Of a stretch of 64,000 nucleotides of DNA, positions 52,005 to 61,334 are shown in pieces. This stretch comes from Bradyrhizobium sp. WBAH42 (lineage in GTDB: Bacteria; Pseudomonadota; Alphaproteobacteria; Rhizobiales; Xanthobacteraceae), in the NCBI RefSeq assembly GCF_024585265.1, contig NZ_CP036533.1:7759001-7823000 (forward strand). The letters run 5' to 3'. The position numbers and the translations under genes were made by a program. The notes below the pieces were generated by a model that was given only the letters and a program-made list of their open reading frames with translations, searched no databases and had not been told where the DNA came from. Every line of letters starts with the position of its first letter. The stretch's first letter is position 1.

Positions 52005-54158
52005 CTAAGCCGCTTCAGCCTCAAGCTTCTGGCTGCGCTTTAGATTGATGAGGTTCAAGAGATGCGCCGAGGCGCGCGCATCGCAAAGGGCCCGATGATG
52101 ATTCTCAAGCTCGATTCCATAAACCTCGCAGAGCTTGCCCAGCCCGTAGGATTTATGCCCCGGATAGCGGCGCCTCATTCCAGCGCACGTGCAGAGCTTC
52201 GGAAACCTGAAGCGCCGCCCGATACGCTCGAATTCGTGGGCGATGAAACCGTAATCGAAGCTGACGTTGTGGGCGACGAAGATGCCGTCACCCATGAACT
52301 CCATGAGGCAGTCCGCCACTTCGGCGAACAGAGGTGCGTCCCGAACCATTTCGTTGGTGATGCCGGTCAGTTGAACGATCTTTGCCGGGATGGAACGTTG
52401 CGGGTTTAGGAGTGAGTGCCACTCGTCCACGACACGGTGGTTGCGCACCTTCACAGCGCCGATCTCGGTGATGCGGTCGCCGTTCGACCATGAGCCGGTG
52501 GTCTCGATGTCGACCACCACGTAATCCTGCTCGGGGTCAAAACGATAATCGACCCGGCCGATCTCAGCCATGATGCCGGCGGCGCCGAGTTGACGAAGGC
52601 GGGTCAGTTGGTTGCGGCGGATCACATCCCCTTCCGCCTTGACCTCCATAAAGGAGGCCTTGCCGTCCTGGACCAGCATCAGGTCGGGAAAGCCGTCGCG
52701 CATGCCACGGAAATCGTCGCACATGCTGCGGACGATGCTGGCGACGCCGGCTGGATCGGATCCTTCAAGCAGGGCGCGCAGCGCCTCCAGTTGCACGTGA
52801 TCCCAGCTGAAGATCCCGTTCGGGCGGCCCCATTTCGCTGCGACGGTGCGGAGAATCAGCGGGAGGGCGGATCCGGACGCGATGGCTGCTAGTTTCTCGT
52901 CGATTGTCGCGGCGAAAAGCCGGCAAAAGCTGCGGTCCTTCAGACAATGAGGTAGCCAGTCGAACCCGCTGGGCATCCGCATGTTCTCGAACAGCTCGTC
53001 CCAGAAGAGCAGCCCGAACAGCGTGTGCCACAATACGTTCTCAGTGAAAAAAACCTTCGTGCCCTCGCGCCGCAGCACGCCCGCGACGCCCGCTTCGGGA
53101 TTGCCGCGATGGGTATCGTCGACGGTGATCGTGCGGCCAGACCGCAAAAGTTCGGTGTAGAGGCCTGTACGCCTGCCGCCGAACTTACGGGCGTAGAAGT
53201 CGGTGGCGAAGAGATGTTCGCCATCGCTGGCAGGATCATCGATCATCCGCTGCAGCAGCGCTTCGGCCTCAGCCTTGTCGCCCATGTTGTAGAGCAGGCG
53301 AACCAAGCGCTCGTTGCAGTCGGGAGAAGGCCCGGCACGGTAGAGCTGCCGGGCGAGATCGTTCTCGCCCGCCTTCTCGAAGAAAAGCCCGGTCTGATGC
53401 GCGGCTCGGCAGCGGAGATCGGCGGCGAACTGGGTTGGGCAGGGGGGACCGGCCAGCACGTCGATGGCCGCCCGTCTGTGGACAGTCTCCGATCCGTCCT
53501 CCAGACTGTCCAGAACCTGGCTGTAATGAAACGAGGCCAGCGCCTCCTCTGCATCGGTGAAGCGTGCGCTGAACGATGTCTCGCGGTTGGTACGAAGGAT
53601 TCCTAAATCGCGCAGCGCGAAATTCTTCAGATCCACCTCGGTCTTGCCGAAATAAAGGTAGAGCAAGAACTCGATCGGCCGCGTCCCATCGAGCGCGATG
53701 AAGTTGCGGGCGCCGCAGTGCTGCGCGGCGACCGAAAAGGGGATGCTCTGTAGATAATAATCGATGAACTTCGGCTTCGACCATGATTTGCGGACGTCTC
53801 CTCGTCCGGCCGCCTGCGCGCCAGTCACGAGGATGTCCTTTGGCAGACATGAGACGAAGGCTGCATAGTCGGCCTCGCCGAGCTCGCGTGCGTGACCAGC
53901 CGCAGTCAGATCGGATGCCGCCCGCCCGACGTCATCGATCTCGGGGTAGTTGAACAGGGATCTGTTGAATATGGCACCGCGCCTGTTGATCATGCGGACC
54001 AGCAGGCATCGTGCATCCCTCGATAGGCCCTCGAACTGCGCTATGAAGGCGTGATGCTCCGGACCAAGCACGGGAGCGTACGTCCACTGCACGAAGCCGA
54101 GCATTTCGGCGAAGTGGTCGAGGTAATAATAGACAGGCAGTTGAGGCAATTTGGCCAA
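52005..54158 (-). CDS. FAN1-like VRR-NUC nuclease fused to a DnaQ-type exonuclease
   Basis: A 717-residue fusion. The first 480 residues resemble the bacterial FAN1 scaffold (NRRGAIFNRSLF; TPR-like helices around 230-330). A VRR-NUC domain follows with intact active site (GFPDLMLVQDGKASFMEVKA, about 490-520). A DEDDh exonuclease completes it: VVVDIETTG near 548, HNVSFDYGF, and HHRALCDARA near the end. FAN1 cuts flap and crosslink structures; the added 3'-5' exonuclease may trim its products. ATG 54158. It follows the SRAP gene by 77 bp in a DNA-repair cluster. Confidence 0.87.
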   Translation of the reverse strand: MAKLPQLPVYYYLDHFAEMLGFVQWTYAPVLGPEHHAFIAQFEGLSRDARCLLVRMINRRGAIFNRSLFNYPEIDDVGRAASDLTAAGHARELGEADYAAFVSCLPKDILVTGAQAAGRGDVRKSWSKPKFIDYYLQSIPFSVAAQHCGARNFIALDGTRPIEFLLYLYFGKTEVDLKNFALRDLGILRTNRETSFSARFTDAEEALASFHYSQVLDSLEDGSETVHRRAAIDVLAGPPCPTQFAADLRCRAAHQTGLFFEKAGENDLARQLYRAGPSPDCNERLVRLLYNMGDKAEAEALLQRMIDDPASDGEHLFATDFYARKFGGRRTGLYTELLRSGRTITVDDTHRGNPEAGVAGVLRREGTKVFFTENVLWHTLFGLLFWDELFENMRMPSGFDWLPHCLKDRSFCRLFAATIDEKLAAIASGSALPLILRTVAAKWGRPNGIFSWDHVQLEALRALLEGSDPAGVASIVRSMCDDFRGMRDGFPDLMLVQDGKASFMEVKAEGDVIRRNQLTRLRQLGAAGIMAEIGRVDYRFDPEQDYVVVDIETTGSWSNGDRITEIGAVKVRNHRVVDEWHSLLNPQRSIPAKIVQLTGITNEMVRDAPLFAEVADCLMEFMGDGIFVAHNVSFDYGFIAHEFERIGRRFRFPKLCTCAGMRRRYPGHKSYGLGKLCEVYGIELENHHRALCDARASAHLLNLINLKRSQKLEAEAA

Positions 54159-54234
54159 GCGGACCTTCGCGGGGCAGAATCGTTCGTTCTATTTCTGTTC
54201 TAACGCTGTCCTCAGTGTCAAGGGCCTCGACTGG

Positions 54235-54981
54235 CTACTGACCAGAGCCGCGGACATCTGCCGTCGTAGGCACACCGTCTTCCTTCACGCCGCGCGCGAC
54301 GATCTGCAGCGCGCCGTCTGGAAGCGGCCGTTGCAGTTCCAAGGCTTCATCCGCCGGAGCCGTCATCCAGATCTCGACCTCTTCGGGCGTGGTCAGGATC
54401 ACCGGCATGGCCTTCGGGTGGATGGCAAACACTTCGGCATTCGCCTCCGTTGTGAGGAACGCATAGAGGTCGTTGGTGGTCTCGCCTTCCTTGACCTTCC
54501 GGACCGAGGTCCAGTTGGTCCAGATGCCCGCGAAGCAGGAGAGGGGGCGGCTCTCGTCGAGTGCAAACCAGATGTCGCCGCCCTCGGCCTTGTTGAACTC
54601 GCTGAATGAGTTGAATGGCACGACGCACCGGTTTTCCACCCCCAGCCAGCGCGTCCAGTGCTTGCTCTTCACGTTGCGGATGTTGGTCGTGCCGCTGTCG
54701 GGCTCCATTCGGAGTAATTCCTTGAAATCGACGGTCTTGCCCTTGGCTTGCAGCTTCTCGGCGCGCTTCTTGGTTGCGTCCATCAATGCTTTCGAAGATG
54801 ACGGCATGCCCCAGCGGGCGGTCGCGAGTTCGCGTCCCCTGGCACCGGTGCGGATGATGGGCGCCTTGTAGTCGGGAAACACGCCAGGCATAGGCGCGAG
54901 GTTGCCGACGTATTGGTTGATCACGCGGAACAGCGCGCTGATGGCGGCTTGGTTCGTCGTGATCGAGTAGAGGTTGCACAT
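54235..54981 (-). CDS. SRAP (YedK/HMCES) abasic-site protein
   Basis: This 248-residue SOS-response-associated peptidase begins MCNLYSITTN; after Met removal Cys2 forms a covalent link to abasic sites in single-stranded DNA. Other family marks: RWGMPSS, NIRNVKSKHW, CVVPFNSFSEF (catalytic Glu) and IHPKAMPVIL (His). The frame is open two codons upstream, but Cys2 chemistry requires ATG 54981. It follows the frameshifted zinc-ribbon gene directly. Confidence 0.93.
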   Translation of the reverse strand: MCNLYSITTNQAAISALFRVINQYVGNLAPMPGVFPDYKAPIIRTGARGRELATARWGMPSSSKALMDATKKRAEKLQAKGKTVDFKELLRMEPDSGTTNIRNVKSKHWTRWLGVENRCVVPFNSFSEFNKAEGGDIWFALDESRPLSCFAGIWTNWTSVRKVKEGETTNDLYAFLTTEANAEVFAIHPKAMPVILTTPEEVEIWMTAPADEALELQRPLPDGALQIVARGVKEDGVPTTADVRGSGQ

Positions 54982-54983
54982 CG

Positions 54984-55434
54984 TCACGTCTCGGGAGAAG
55001 AAGGGCGGGGATGATGCGCGAGCTGTAGCAACGTCGCGGCAGGGCGGCGTCCCGCCTTAGCACATTTGTTGCACCGGAGCCTGCTTGCCAGATCGTGGAC
55101 AAAGGTTGTCGTGACATGCGGCAATGCTGCCAAGATCAACATCACGTTTAGTCTTGCAGCGCGAGCACTGGATATCGAGCCAAGGGTAGCCGCCGTTGAT
55201 TGCCTGATCGACCGTGGGGGAGGGATCGATGGGTTCGCCGTTCGCCCACATGCGTTCGTTCCAGCTCTCGCACAGGAGGCGATCGGCCTGCTTGATCAGC
55301 GCCTCGCCTTCGGCGCGAGCCGCTGCGGACTGCGCAGCCAAAATGGCGGTCATCGCGCGCGCTTTGCTGAGCTCCTTGCCCAAAGCCTTGCGGTCGCCAC
55401 CGGAGAGCGGCGTCGGGTGATGCTTCGGAGCCAT
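54984..55434 (-). pseudogene. Zinc-ribbon protein gene with a single frameshift
   Basis: From ATG 55434 (MAPKHHPTPLSGGDRKALG) the protein reads well to CSRCKTKRDVD near 55136, then leaves frame and stops at 55057. One base out, the reading continues as LAALPHVTTTFVHDLASRL, then RCNKCAKAGRRPAATLLQLA, and stops at 54984, just before the SRAP start at 54981. The join restores a CxxC...CxxC zinc ribbon, so a one-base insertion (extra C or T near 55130) broke the gene, or there is a sequencing error. Family function unknown. Confidence 0.7.
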
Positions 55435-55450
55435 GCGAGCGTGTGTGCGG

Positions 55451-55855
55451 TCAAACCGGTTCGAAGGCCGGCCAGCAGCCGTCCTCCTCGTGTCGGCCAG
55501 TTCGGTCCTGACAGGTGTTGTCCAGCAATCGCTGCGCAACCTCCTTCCATCCGGCCTGCTGCCCGTAGAGACGGACCGCGTCGGCCTTCTGAATTTCAAC
55601 GATGCGCTCGCACCTGCGGCAGGAAACCCGCAGGACATGCTGCGAGATCTCGCTAAGGCGGAGGCTCGGGCCCGAACGTCCGGCATCAGCAGTGTGGACA
55701 TGGGCATCATCGAGGAGGGCGCGCCAATACTCTTCCGGCAAGTCATCGCCGGGCCCGAGCGGACGCTCCCTCGCGGGCGCTCTACCCATTGATGCTGCTA
55801 ACTTTTCCATCTGTTTCGGGGTGGGCATGCGCCAACTCGCAGGTCGATCGGTCAT
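55451..55855 (-). CDS. Conserved Cys-rich hypothetical protein
   Basis: This 134-residue protein belongs to a small Rhizobiales family recognised by LRVSCRRCERIVEIQKADAV and the end TCQDRTGRHEEDGCWPAF. The CxxC plus later C and H/C suggest zinc binding. It lies 16 bp upstream of the frameshifted zinc-ribbon gene and in the same direction as the SRAP and VRR-NUC genes, hinting at a role in DNA damage handling. ATG 55855 is the longest start; ATG at 55828 is possible. Confidence 0.65.
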   Translation of the reverse strand: MTDRPASWRMPTPKQMEKLAASMGRAPARERPLGPGDDLPEEYWRALLDDAHVHTADAGRSGPSLRLSEISQHVLRVSCRRCERIVEIQKADAVRLYGQQAGWKEVAQRLLDNTCQDRTGRHEEDGCWPAFEPV

Positions 55856-55985
55856 GGCGGCAATTAGAACATAAAGAGAACAAATGTCGAGTCAGGCAAA
55901 AGGGGTCCGTTGAAAATTTCCCGGGTCGGCGAGCTCGAGGAGCCATTTGACCGTTGCAGCTTCTCTCAAAAAATTTCGTCCACAC

Positions 55986-56017
55986 GTCTTGAAACTGCTC
56001 CCTAGCTTCCAATTTCC
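55986..56017 (+). promoter_or_regulatory. Putative RpoH (heat-shock) promoter of hsp20
   Basis: CTTGAAAC as -35 followed about 15 bp later by CCAATTT as -10 fits the alphaproteobacterial sigma-32 consensus. It lies about 115 bp upstream of the hsp20 start. Confidence 0.5.
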
Positions 56018-56039
56018 TTCGGCGTCGTCGCAAGACGAT

Positions 56040-56128
56040 CGGGATGCCGTTTGGGTCCCGCGACTGAGACGGGCACCGGTCGTTTCCGGTGCCGCTCGTA
56101 ACCATTTTGCTCTCAGGAGGATCTGGCT
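56040..56128 (+). promoter_or_regulatory. ROSE-type RNA thermometer before hsp20
   Basis: The leader has a stable hairpin GGCACCGG / CCGGTGCC (56074-56096) and, at its 3' end, TTTTGCTCTCAGGAGGAT, the TTGCT...AGGAG pairing typical of ROSE elements, in which the ribosome site is masked at normal temperature. Bradyrhizobium hsp20 genes are the classical ROSE carriers. Confidence 0.75.
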
Positions 56129-56584
56129 ATGCGCACTCTTGATTTTTCGCCCCTCTTCCGGTCGGCCATCGGCTTTGACCGTGTCTTCGATCTCGCCGAA
56201 GCCGCCCAGCGTGCCGGCGAGGAGACCTATCCCCCCTACAACATCGAGCGTCTCGACGAACACCGCTTCCAAATCTCGATCGCTCTCGCCGGTTTTAGCC
56301 CTGAGGAGCTCGCTCTGACGGTCGAGCAAAACGTACTGACTCTGGAAGGACACAAGAGCGAGAAAGAGGGTAAGACCTTCTTGCATCGCGGTATCTCGAC
56401 CCGCAATTTCAAGCGCCAGTTCACGCTCGCCGACCACGTCGAGGTCAAGGGCGCCAACTTCGAGAACGGCTTGCTCGTCATCAGCCTACAGCGCGAGATC
56501 CCTGAAGCAATGAAGCCGCGCCAGATTGCAATCAACGGCTCCGGGCCGAACAAAGTCACTCAGATCGAATCTAGGGCCGCTTAA
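56129..56584 (+). CDS. Small heat-shock protein, Hsp20/alpha-crystallin (IbpA-like)
   Basis: This 151-residue protein has the MRTLDFSPLFRSAIGFDRVF N-terminus of class A rhizobial sHsps, an alpha-crystallin domain at about 35-130 (PYNIERLDEHRFQISIALAG, AFSP/ANFENGLLVISL), and the C-terminal IAI motif (PRQIAING). It binds unfolding proteins in large oligomers. ATG 56129 follows AGGAGG within a ROSE-type leader; transcription probably starts at an RpoH promoter. Confidence 0.93.
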   Translation: MRTLDFSPLFRSAIGFDRVFDLAEAAQRAGEETYPPYNIERLDEHRFQISIALAGFSPEELALTVEQNVLTLEGHKSEKEGKTFLHRGISTRNFKRQFTLADHVEVKGANFENGLLVISLQREIPEAMKPRQIAINGSGPNKVTQIESRAA

Positions 56585-56658
56585 GCCCAGAATGGCTGAA
56601 CCGCGCGGGTCCTCCCGCGCGGCTATTCCTCAAACTCGTCTTGGAAACGGAGGAAGCC

Positions 56659-56901
56659 ATGCGGCTGACGACCGCTCATCACGATCACGTTGTCGATCCG
56701 AACGCCAGCATGCATCCCGGTAGTGTAACGAAGATGCTCGATGAAAACCTTGCCTGCATCCGTTTACATCGCAACAATATACGCCGCTACCGCAGTCTGC
56801 TGGAGACCCATCTGTCGGAGCTAGAGCGGCAATTCATCGATCTAGACGGAGGCCCCGACGTGCAACACGTCGGGGGCTGTTGCTTGGGAGGTATTCACTG
56901 A
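56659..56901 (+). CDS. Small hypothetical protein downstream of hsp20
   Basis: This 80-residue frame starts at ATG 56659 with CGGAGGAAG before it. Helical and charged: ENLACIRLHRNNIRRYRSLL, then ETHLSELERQFI. Similar small proteins often follow Bradyrhizobium heat-shock genes. The last 15 codons run through the terminator hairpin at 56851, so the natural end may have been lost. Function unknown. Confidence 0.55.
   Translation: MRLTTAHHDHVVDPNASMHPGSVTKMLDENLACIRLHRNNIRRYRSLLETHLSELERQFIDLDGGPDVQHVGGCCLGGIH
56851..56877 (+). terminator. Terminator of the hsp20 transcript
   Basis: GGCCCCGACGTG-caa-CACGTCGGGG(G)C followed by TGTTGCTT: a strong 12-bp stem at the end of the hsp20 unit. Confidence 0.65.
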
Positions 56902-56956
56902 GAGGCGCAGAGAAATACCTTCCTTCGAGTTGGCTTCGACGCGCCTGCTTCGTCCG

Positions 56957-59900
56957 TCAGAGGATGAAATCCGCCGTGTGCAGCACCGGCGCTCCGACAA
57001 GCATTATGACGCCGTCGTTGCTCGCATTGTACCCGGGCGTGCTGTCGTTGATGACGACGTAGGTTCCGGCATCCTTGCCGCCTTTAATAGTTACTTCAGC
57101 AGCCCCGTTAGCCACGAGATTGTTGGCGTTAAGAAAGTTCGCGAGATCTGTGGAGAGATTTCCGGTGCCTTTCACCGTTCCTGTGGTCAAGCTCATAAGC
57201 TCATGCCCAATCTGCAGATGGTCGGCACCGGGGGTAAAATCGTTGATGGTGTCGAAGGCCGCGGCACGAGAGTTCGCTAGCGTCGTAAAGACAAAGTTGT
57301 CACTTCCGCCCCCGCCAAACAAGGTATCGGCTCCCGCGCCGCCGTCAATCGCGTTGCCGGTCGAATTTCCCGTTAGATTGTCATTTCCTGATCCCCCGGT
57401 GACGTTCTCCACGCCCGAGATGGAGTTAAAGCCTGTCGCGGTTGCGGGCGATAACAGATTGACGGAGACGCTTGAGTTTGTTCCGGCGTAGCTCAGAGTG
57501 TCAGTACCGCCAAGAAGATCGAGAGTGACTTTCTCGACGTTAGTAACTGTGCCACCCTCCAGTCCAATGATGCTGCCGCTCCCGGACACAATGACGTGGA
57601 TCGTGTCGGCGCCGGCCGTGCCGGTGATGGTGAGAGTGTCGGCCCCTTTGCCGCCGTCCATCCTGTCGGCACCGTCGCCAACTTGGTAAAGGAAGTTATC
57701 GTTGCCATCTCCGCCATTCAGACTGTCGTTGCCGCGCAACCCCTGTAACGTATTGTTGCCCGAACCGCCGGTGAGCACGTCTTCCTCATCTGTGCCGGTG
57801 ATCGTCGCCGCATCATTGGTTAACGTGATGCCGGCGACGTTGGTCACCGTCACCGCAATCGCCTGCGTGTCGATGCCGCCGTTGCCGTCCGCAGCTTGGA
57901 CGGTCACGTCATAGACGTTGTTGCTGCCGCTATCGCTCGGAGCCTCGAAGTTCGGTGCCGTGACGAAGGTGAGCGCGCCGGTCGTTGCGTTGATGGAGAA
58001 CTTGTTGGAGTCCGCGCCGCCAGTGATCGAGTAGGTCAGCGTCTGTCCGGCATCTGGGTCGGTCGCCGTAACTGTCATCACCGCGGTGGTGGTGTTCTCT
58101 GCAACCGAAATCGCTGCCGTGGTGCCGGCGCCGTTCGAGGTGATGGTCGGCGCCTCATTCGCATTCTGCACCGTCACGGCAATCGCCTGCGTGTCGATGC
58201 CGCCATTGCCGTCTGAGGCTTGGACGGTCAGGTCATAGACGTTGTTGCCGCCGGCATCGCTCGGAGCCTCGAAGTTCGGCGCTGTGAGGAAGGCAAGCGC
58301 GCCGGTCGTTGCATTGATCGAGAACTTGTTGGAGTCCGCGCCGCCAGTGATCGAATAGGTCAGCGTCTGTCCGGCGTCCGGGTCGGTTGCGACAACCGTC
58401 GTCACCGCCGTGGTGTTCTCTGCGATCGAAACCGCCGCCGTGTCGTTGCCGCCGTTTGAGGTGATGGTCGGCGCCTGGTTCTCGTGTTCGTCGGTTACAG
58501 TCACCGCAATTGCTTGCGTGTCGGCGCCGCCGTTGCCATCCGCAGCTTGGACCGTCACGTCATAGACGTTGTTGCTGCCGCTATCGCTCGGAGCCTCGAA
58601 GTTCGGCGCTGTGAGGAAGGCAAGCGCGCCGGTCGTTGCGTTGATCGAGAACTTGTTGGAGTCCGCGCCGCCAGTGATCGAATAGGTCAGCGTCTGTCCG
58701 GCGTCCGAGTCGGTTGCGACAACCGTCGTCACCGCCGTGGTGTTCTCTGCGATCGAAACCGCCGCCGTGTCGTTGCCGCCGTTTGAGGTGATGGTCGGCG
58801 GATCGTTGAGCGCGCTGACATCGATCGTCACGGTCGCCGTCTGGGACACATTTTCTCCCGGATCTATGCCAGCGCCGCCGTTCCAGTGCTGCGAAATTTG
58901 CGTGGTGGAGAGGGCGTGGTCCCAGATGGTCACGTTGTCGACGACACCATCGACCGTGAAATTGCGCGGGTCGCCGGTGTTGCGTCCGCCGATCAGAAGC
59001 GGCCCTGACGAGGGTATGATCGCGCCGCCTCCTGAGCCGCTCAGGACCTGGGTACCGTCTACAAACAGGTTGAAGGTGGTGCCGCTACGCTCGGCAACAA
59101 ACTGGTGCCACTCTCCCGTGGCAATCGTCAGCGGATCTGACGTGAGGACTGCTACTCCAGCGGCATAGAATTGCAGACGGTGGTCCCCCAGAACCGTGAA
59201 CGTCCAGCCCGGTCCGCTGTCGTTGGTAAACTTCTCAATCAAGGTCGATTCCCGGCTGAGGTCATCGAACTTGACCCACAGCTCAATAGTAAAATCGCTC
59301 GAACCAAAATCGAAGGCCGAGGGGTCGGTGCTGAGCACGGCGCCGCTGCCCTTGGCGCCATCGAGAGCCAGCGCCTCGCCAAACAAGCCCGGCGCAAAGC
59401 CGGCGCCGCCAGTCAGCGCCAGGTGATGGTCGTTTCCGGAATCATCCGCGCCGCTGCCGCTGAAGGTCCAAGTCCCCGCCGTGCCGGCGCCCACCCCATC
59501 GTCGCGCACGTGGAAATCGAATGTCGCGTAGTCGCTGCCATTTGCATCGGCCCCTGCCGTGAAGGTCAGTAGACCGGAGGCGATGGCCGCCGGCGAGACG
59601 ACAAGACCGCTTGCCACCTGCGCCGCCGTGATCGCGACGCCGTCCAACGCCAGCGTGCCGGCCGCGGGGATCGAAGTGATGACGATGTGGCGCAGGGCGT
59701 CGGAGGGCTGATCAGCGTCGTTGAACGCGAAATCGGCCAGCGTGAACGTGTAGGTCGTATCTTCGGCCGCGGTCACGGTGGCGCTTGCGGTCGCCGGCGC
59801 CTCGTGCTGGTTCGTTACCGTGACCGCAACCGCCTGCGTGTCGATGCCGCCAAAGCCGTCTGAGGCTTGGACAGTCACGTCATAGACGTTGTTGGCGCCG

Positions 59901-61159
59901 GCATCGGTCCGGATCTCGAAATCCGGCGCGGTTATGAAGGCGAGCGCGCCGTTGGTCTCGTTGATCGTGAACTTGGCCGCGTCTGCGCCGCCGGTGATGG
60001 CATAGCTTAACGTCTGGCCGGCATCTGGGTCGGTTGCCGCAACCGTCGTCACCGCGGTGGTGTTCTCTGCAACCGAAACCGCCGCCGTGTTGCCGCCGCC
60101 GTTCGAGGTGATGGTCGGAGAGTTATTTTGCAGAAAGACCGAAAGGGTGTCGCTGCCAAAATTGCTAGTCACAACATCCATATGGCCGTCGCCGTTCAAA
60201 TCGCCCGCTGCTACGGCAAATGGGCTAGCTCCAAAAGAAGAAAAAGTGACGGGGGATTGGAATGTCCCATCACCGTTGCCCAATAAGACCAGCATGTTAC
60301 CGGAGTCTATGACGGAAACGATGTCAAGCTGCCCATCATCATCCACGTCACTGAGGATTGCGTCATAAGGAAGCTGCGCTGTGTTGTAGGTCGTCCGAGG
60401 CTGGAAGGTACCGTCGCCATTGCCTAGCACGACCGCAATCAGGCTTTGAGAAGGGCTGGAAGTGACGACGTCTAAATTGCCGTCTCCATTCAAATCAGCG
60501 ACAGCAACGGAGTTGCTGTTGCCAGCCCCGATCGCGCTTTGTGACTGGAATGTGCCGTCGCCATTGCCGAGCAAGACAGAGACATCTGCGCCGTTGTTGC
60601 CGACAACGAGGTCGCCCTTTCCGTCACCATTAATGTCAGCGACAGCAACAGATATTGGATAACTATCAACGTTAGAGGCAGTTTGGTAGTTGCCAGTCGG
60701 AGGTTGAAAGGAGCCGTCGCCGTTACCCAATAGGATTGAGACTCTCCCGGCATAATAATTTGTCTCAACAATATCTTTTTCCCCATCACCGTTCACGTCT
60801 GCCGCAGTTAGCGAGCCTTGTTTGGAAAGAGCTGGGTAGGTGACCTGACTTTGAAAGGTGCCATCGCCATTGCCGAGCAATACGGATACAAATTCAGATT
60901 GATTATTCGCAACAACAAGGTCAGCTTTGTCATCCCCGCTGATCTCGGCAACCGCAATCGATATGGGCTGCCCACCGGTCGCATAAACAACTCTGCTTTG
61001 AAACGTACCATTACCGTTTCCCAGCATGATGGACACATCATTTGAGAAATAGTCCGATGAGATCAGGTCAAGTAGCCCATCCCCATTCACGTCAGCGATC
61101 TTGATCGCATATGGCCTACTTCCGGTCGCGTAATCCGTTCTCAAAAAATTGATGCTCAT
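56957..61159 (-). CDS. Giant secreted FG-GAP/cadherin/LamG/RTX repeat protein
   Basis: A 1,400-residue type I secretion substrate. Residues about 10-340 are seven VCBS/FG-GAP repeats (VLLGNGDGTFQ). Then come cadherin-like domains, a LamG-type domain (about 560-740) and three near-identical cadherin-like repeats of about 100 residues (FSINATTGAL, VYDVTVQA). The end has RTX nonapeptides (GGSGNNTL, GGDGND, GGAGADTLFGGGGSDNF) and the C-terminal secretion segment. No N-terminal signal peptide, as expected. Probably a calcium-stabilised surface adhesin. ATG 61159 follows GAGGAGAG. No TolC/HlyBD genes nearby. Confidence 0.92.
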   Translation of the reverse strand: MSINFLRTDYATGSRPYAIKIADVNGDGLLDLISSDYFSNDVSIMLGNGNGTFQSRVVYATGGQPISIAVAEISGDDKADLVVANNQSEFVSVLLGNGDGTFQSQVTYPALSKQGSLTAADVNGDGEKDIVETNYYAGRVSILLGNGDGSFQPPTGNYQTASNVDSYPISVAVADINGDGKGDLVVGNNGADVSVLLGNGDGTFQSQSAIGAGNSNSVAVADLNGDGNLDVVTSSPSQSLIAVVLGNGDGTFQPRTTYNTAQLPYDAILSDVDDDGQLDIVSVIDSGNMLVLLGNGDGTFQSPVTFSSFGASPFAVAAGDLNGDGHMDVVTSNFGSDTLSVFLQNNSPTITSNGGGNTAAVSVAENTTAVTTVAATDPDAGQTLSYAITGGADAAKFTINETNGALAFITAPDFEIRTDAGANNVYDVTVQASDGFGGIDTQAVAVTVTNQHEAPATASATVTAAEDTTYTFTLADFAFNDADQPSDALRHIVITSIPAAGTLALDGVAITAAQVASGLVVSPAAIASGLLTFTAGADANGSDYATFDFHVRDDGVGAGTAGTWTFSGSGADDSGNDHHLALTGGAGFAPGLFGEALALDGAKGSGAVLSTDPSAFDFGSSDFTIELWVKFDDLSRESTLIEKFTNDSGPGWTFTVLGDHRLQFYAAGVAVLTSDPLTIATGEWHQFVAERSGTTFNLFVDGTQVLSGSGGGAIIPSSGPLLIGGRNTGDPRNFTVDGVVDNVTIWDHALSTTQISQHWNGGAGIDPGENVSQTATVTIDVSALNDPPTITSNGGNDTAAVSIAENTTAVTTVVATDSDAGQTLTYSITGGADSNKFSINATTGALAFLTAPNFEAPSDSGSNNVYDVTVQAADGNGGADTQAIAVTVTDEHENQAPTITSNGGNDTAAVSIAENTTAVTTVVATDPDAGQTLTYSITGGADSNKFSINATTGALAFLTAPNFEAPSDAGGNNVYDLTVQASDGNGGIDTQAIAVTVQNANEAPTITSNGAGTTAAISVAENTTTAVMTVTATDPDAGQTLTYSITGGADSNKFSINATTGALTFVTAPNFEAPSDSGSNNVYDVTVQAADGNGGIDTQAIAVTVTNVAGITLTNDAATITGTDEEDVLTGGSGNNTLQGLRGNDSLNGGDGNDNFLYQVGDGADRMDGGKGADTLTITGTAGADTIHVIVSGSGSIIGLEGGTVTNVEKVTLDLLGGTDTLSYAGTNSSVSVNLLSPATATGFNSISGVENVTGGSGNDNLTGNSTGNAIDGGAGADTLFGGGGSDNFVFTTLANSRAAAFDTINDFTPGADHLQIGHELMSLTTGTVKGTGNLSTDLANFLNANNLVANGAAEVTIKGGKDAGTYVVINDSTPGYNASNDGVIMLVGAPVLHTADFIL
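57880..58800. repeat. Three tandem cadherin-like coding repeats
   Basis: The segments near 57895-58140, 58209-58470 and 58549-58800 encode almost the same sequence; the latter two differ at only a few bases over about 250 bp. Such repeats expand or contract by recombination and can collapse in assemblies. Confidence 0.85.
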
Positions 61160-61334
61160 GCCGTCTCTCCTCATTCATGGGGGTTAAGCACATGCAATTC
61201 GGAACATTGAGAAGGGCGGAGTTTTGAAAGCGCCTGCCGATGGCACCAACGCTGCCACTTCAGAGAAAACGGAGAGTTCGGTACGTCTCCGTTTTACGGA
61301 CAGCAGATGGCAAGGAGTGCTTGCCTGCCAACGC

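Noticed and set aside
57075..60368. Many long plus-strand frames opposite the repeat protein
   Set aside because: They mirror the codon periodicity of the minus-strand repeat gene and have no independent signals.
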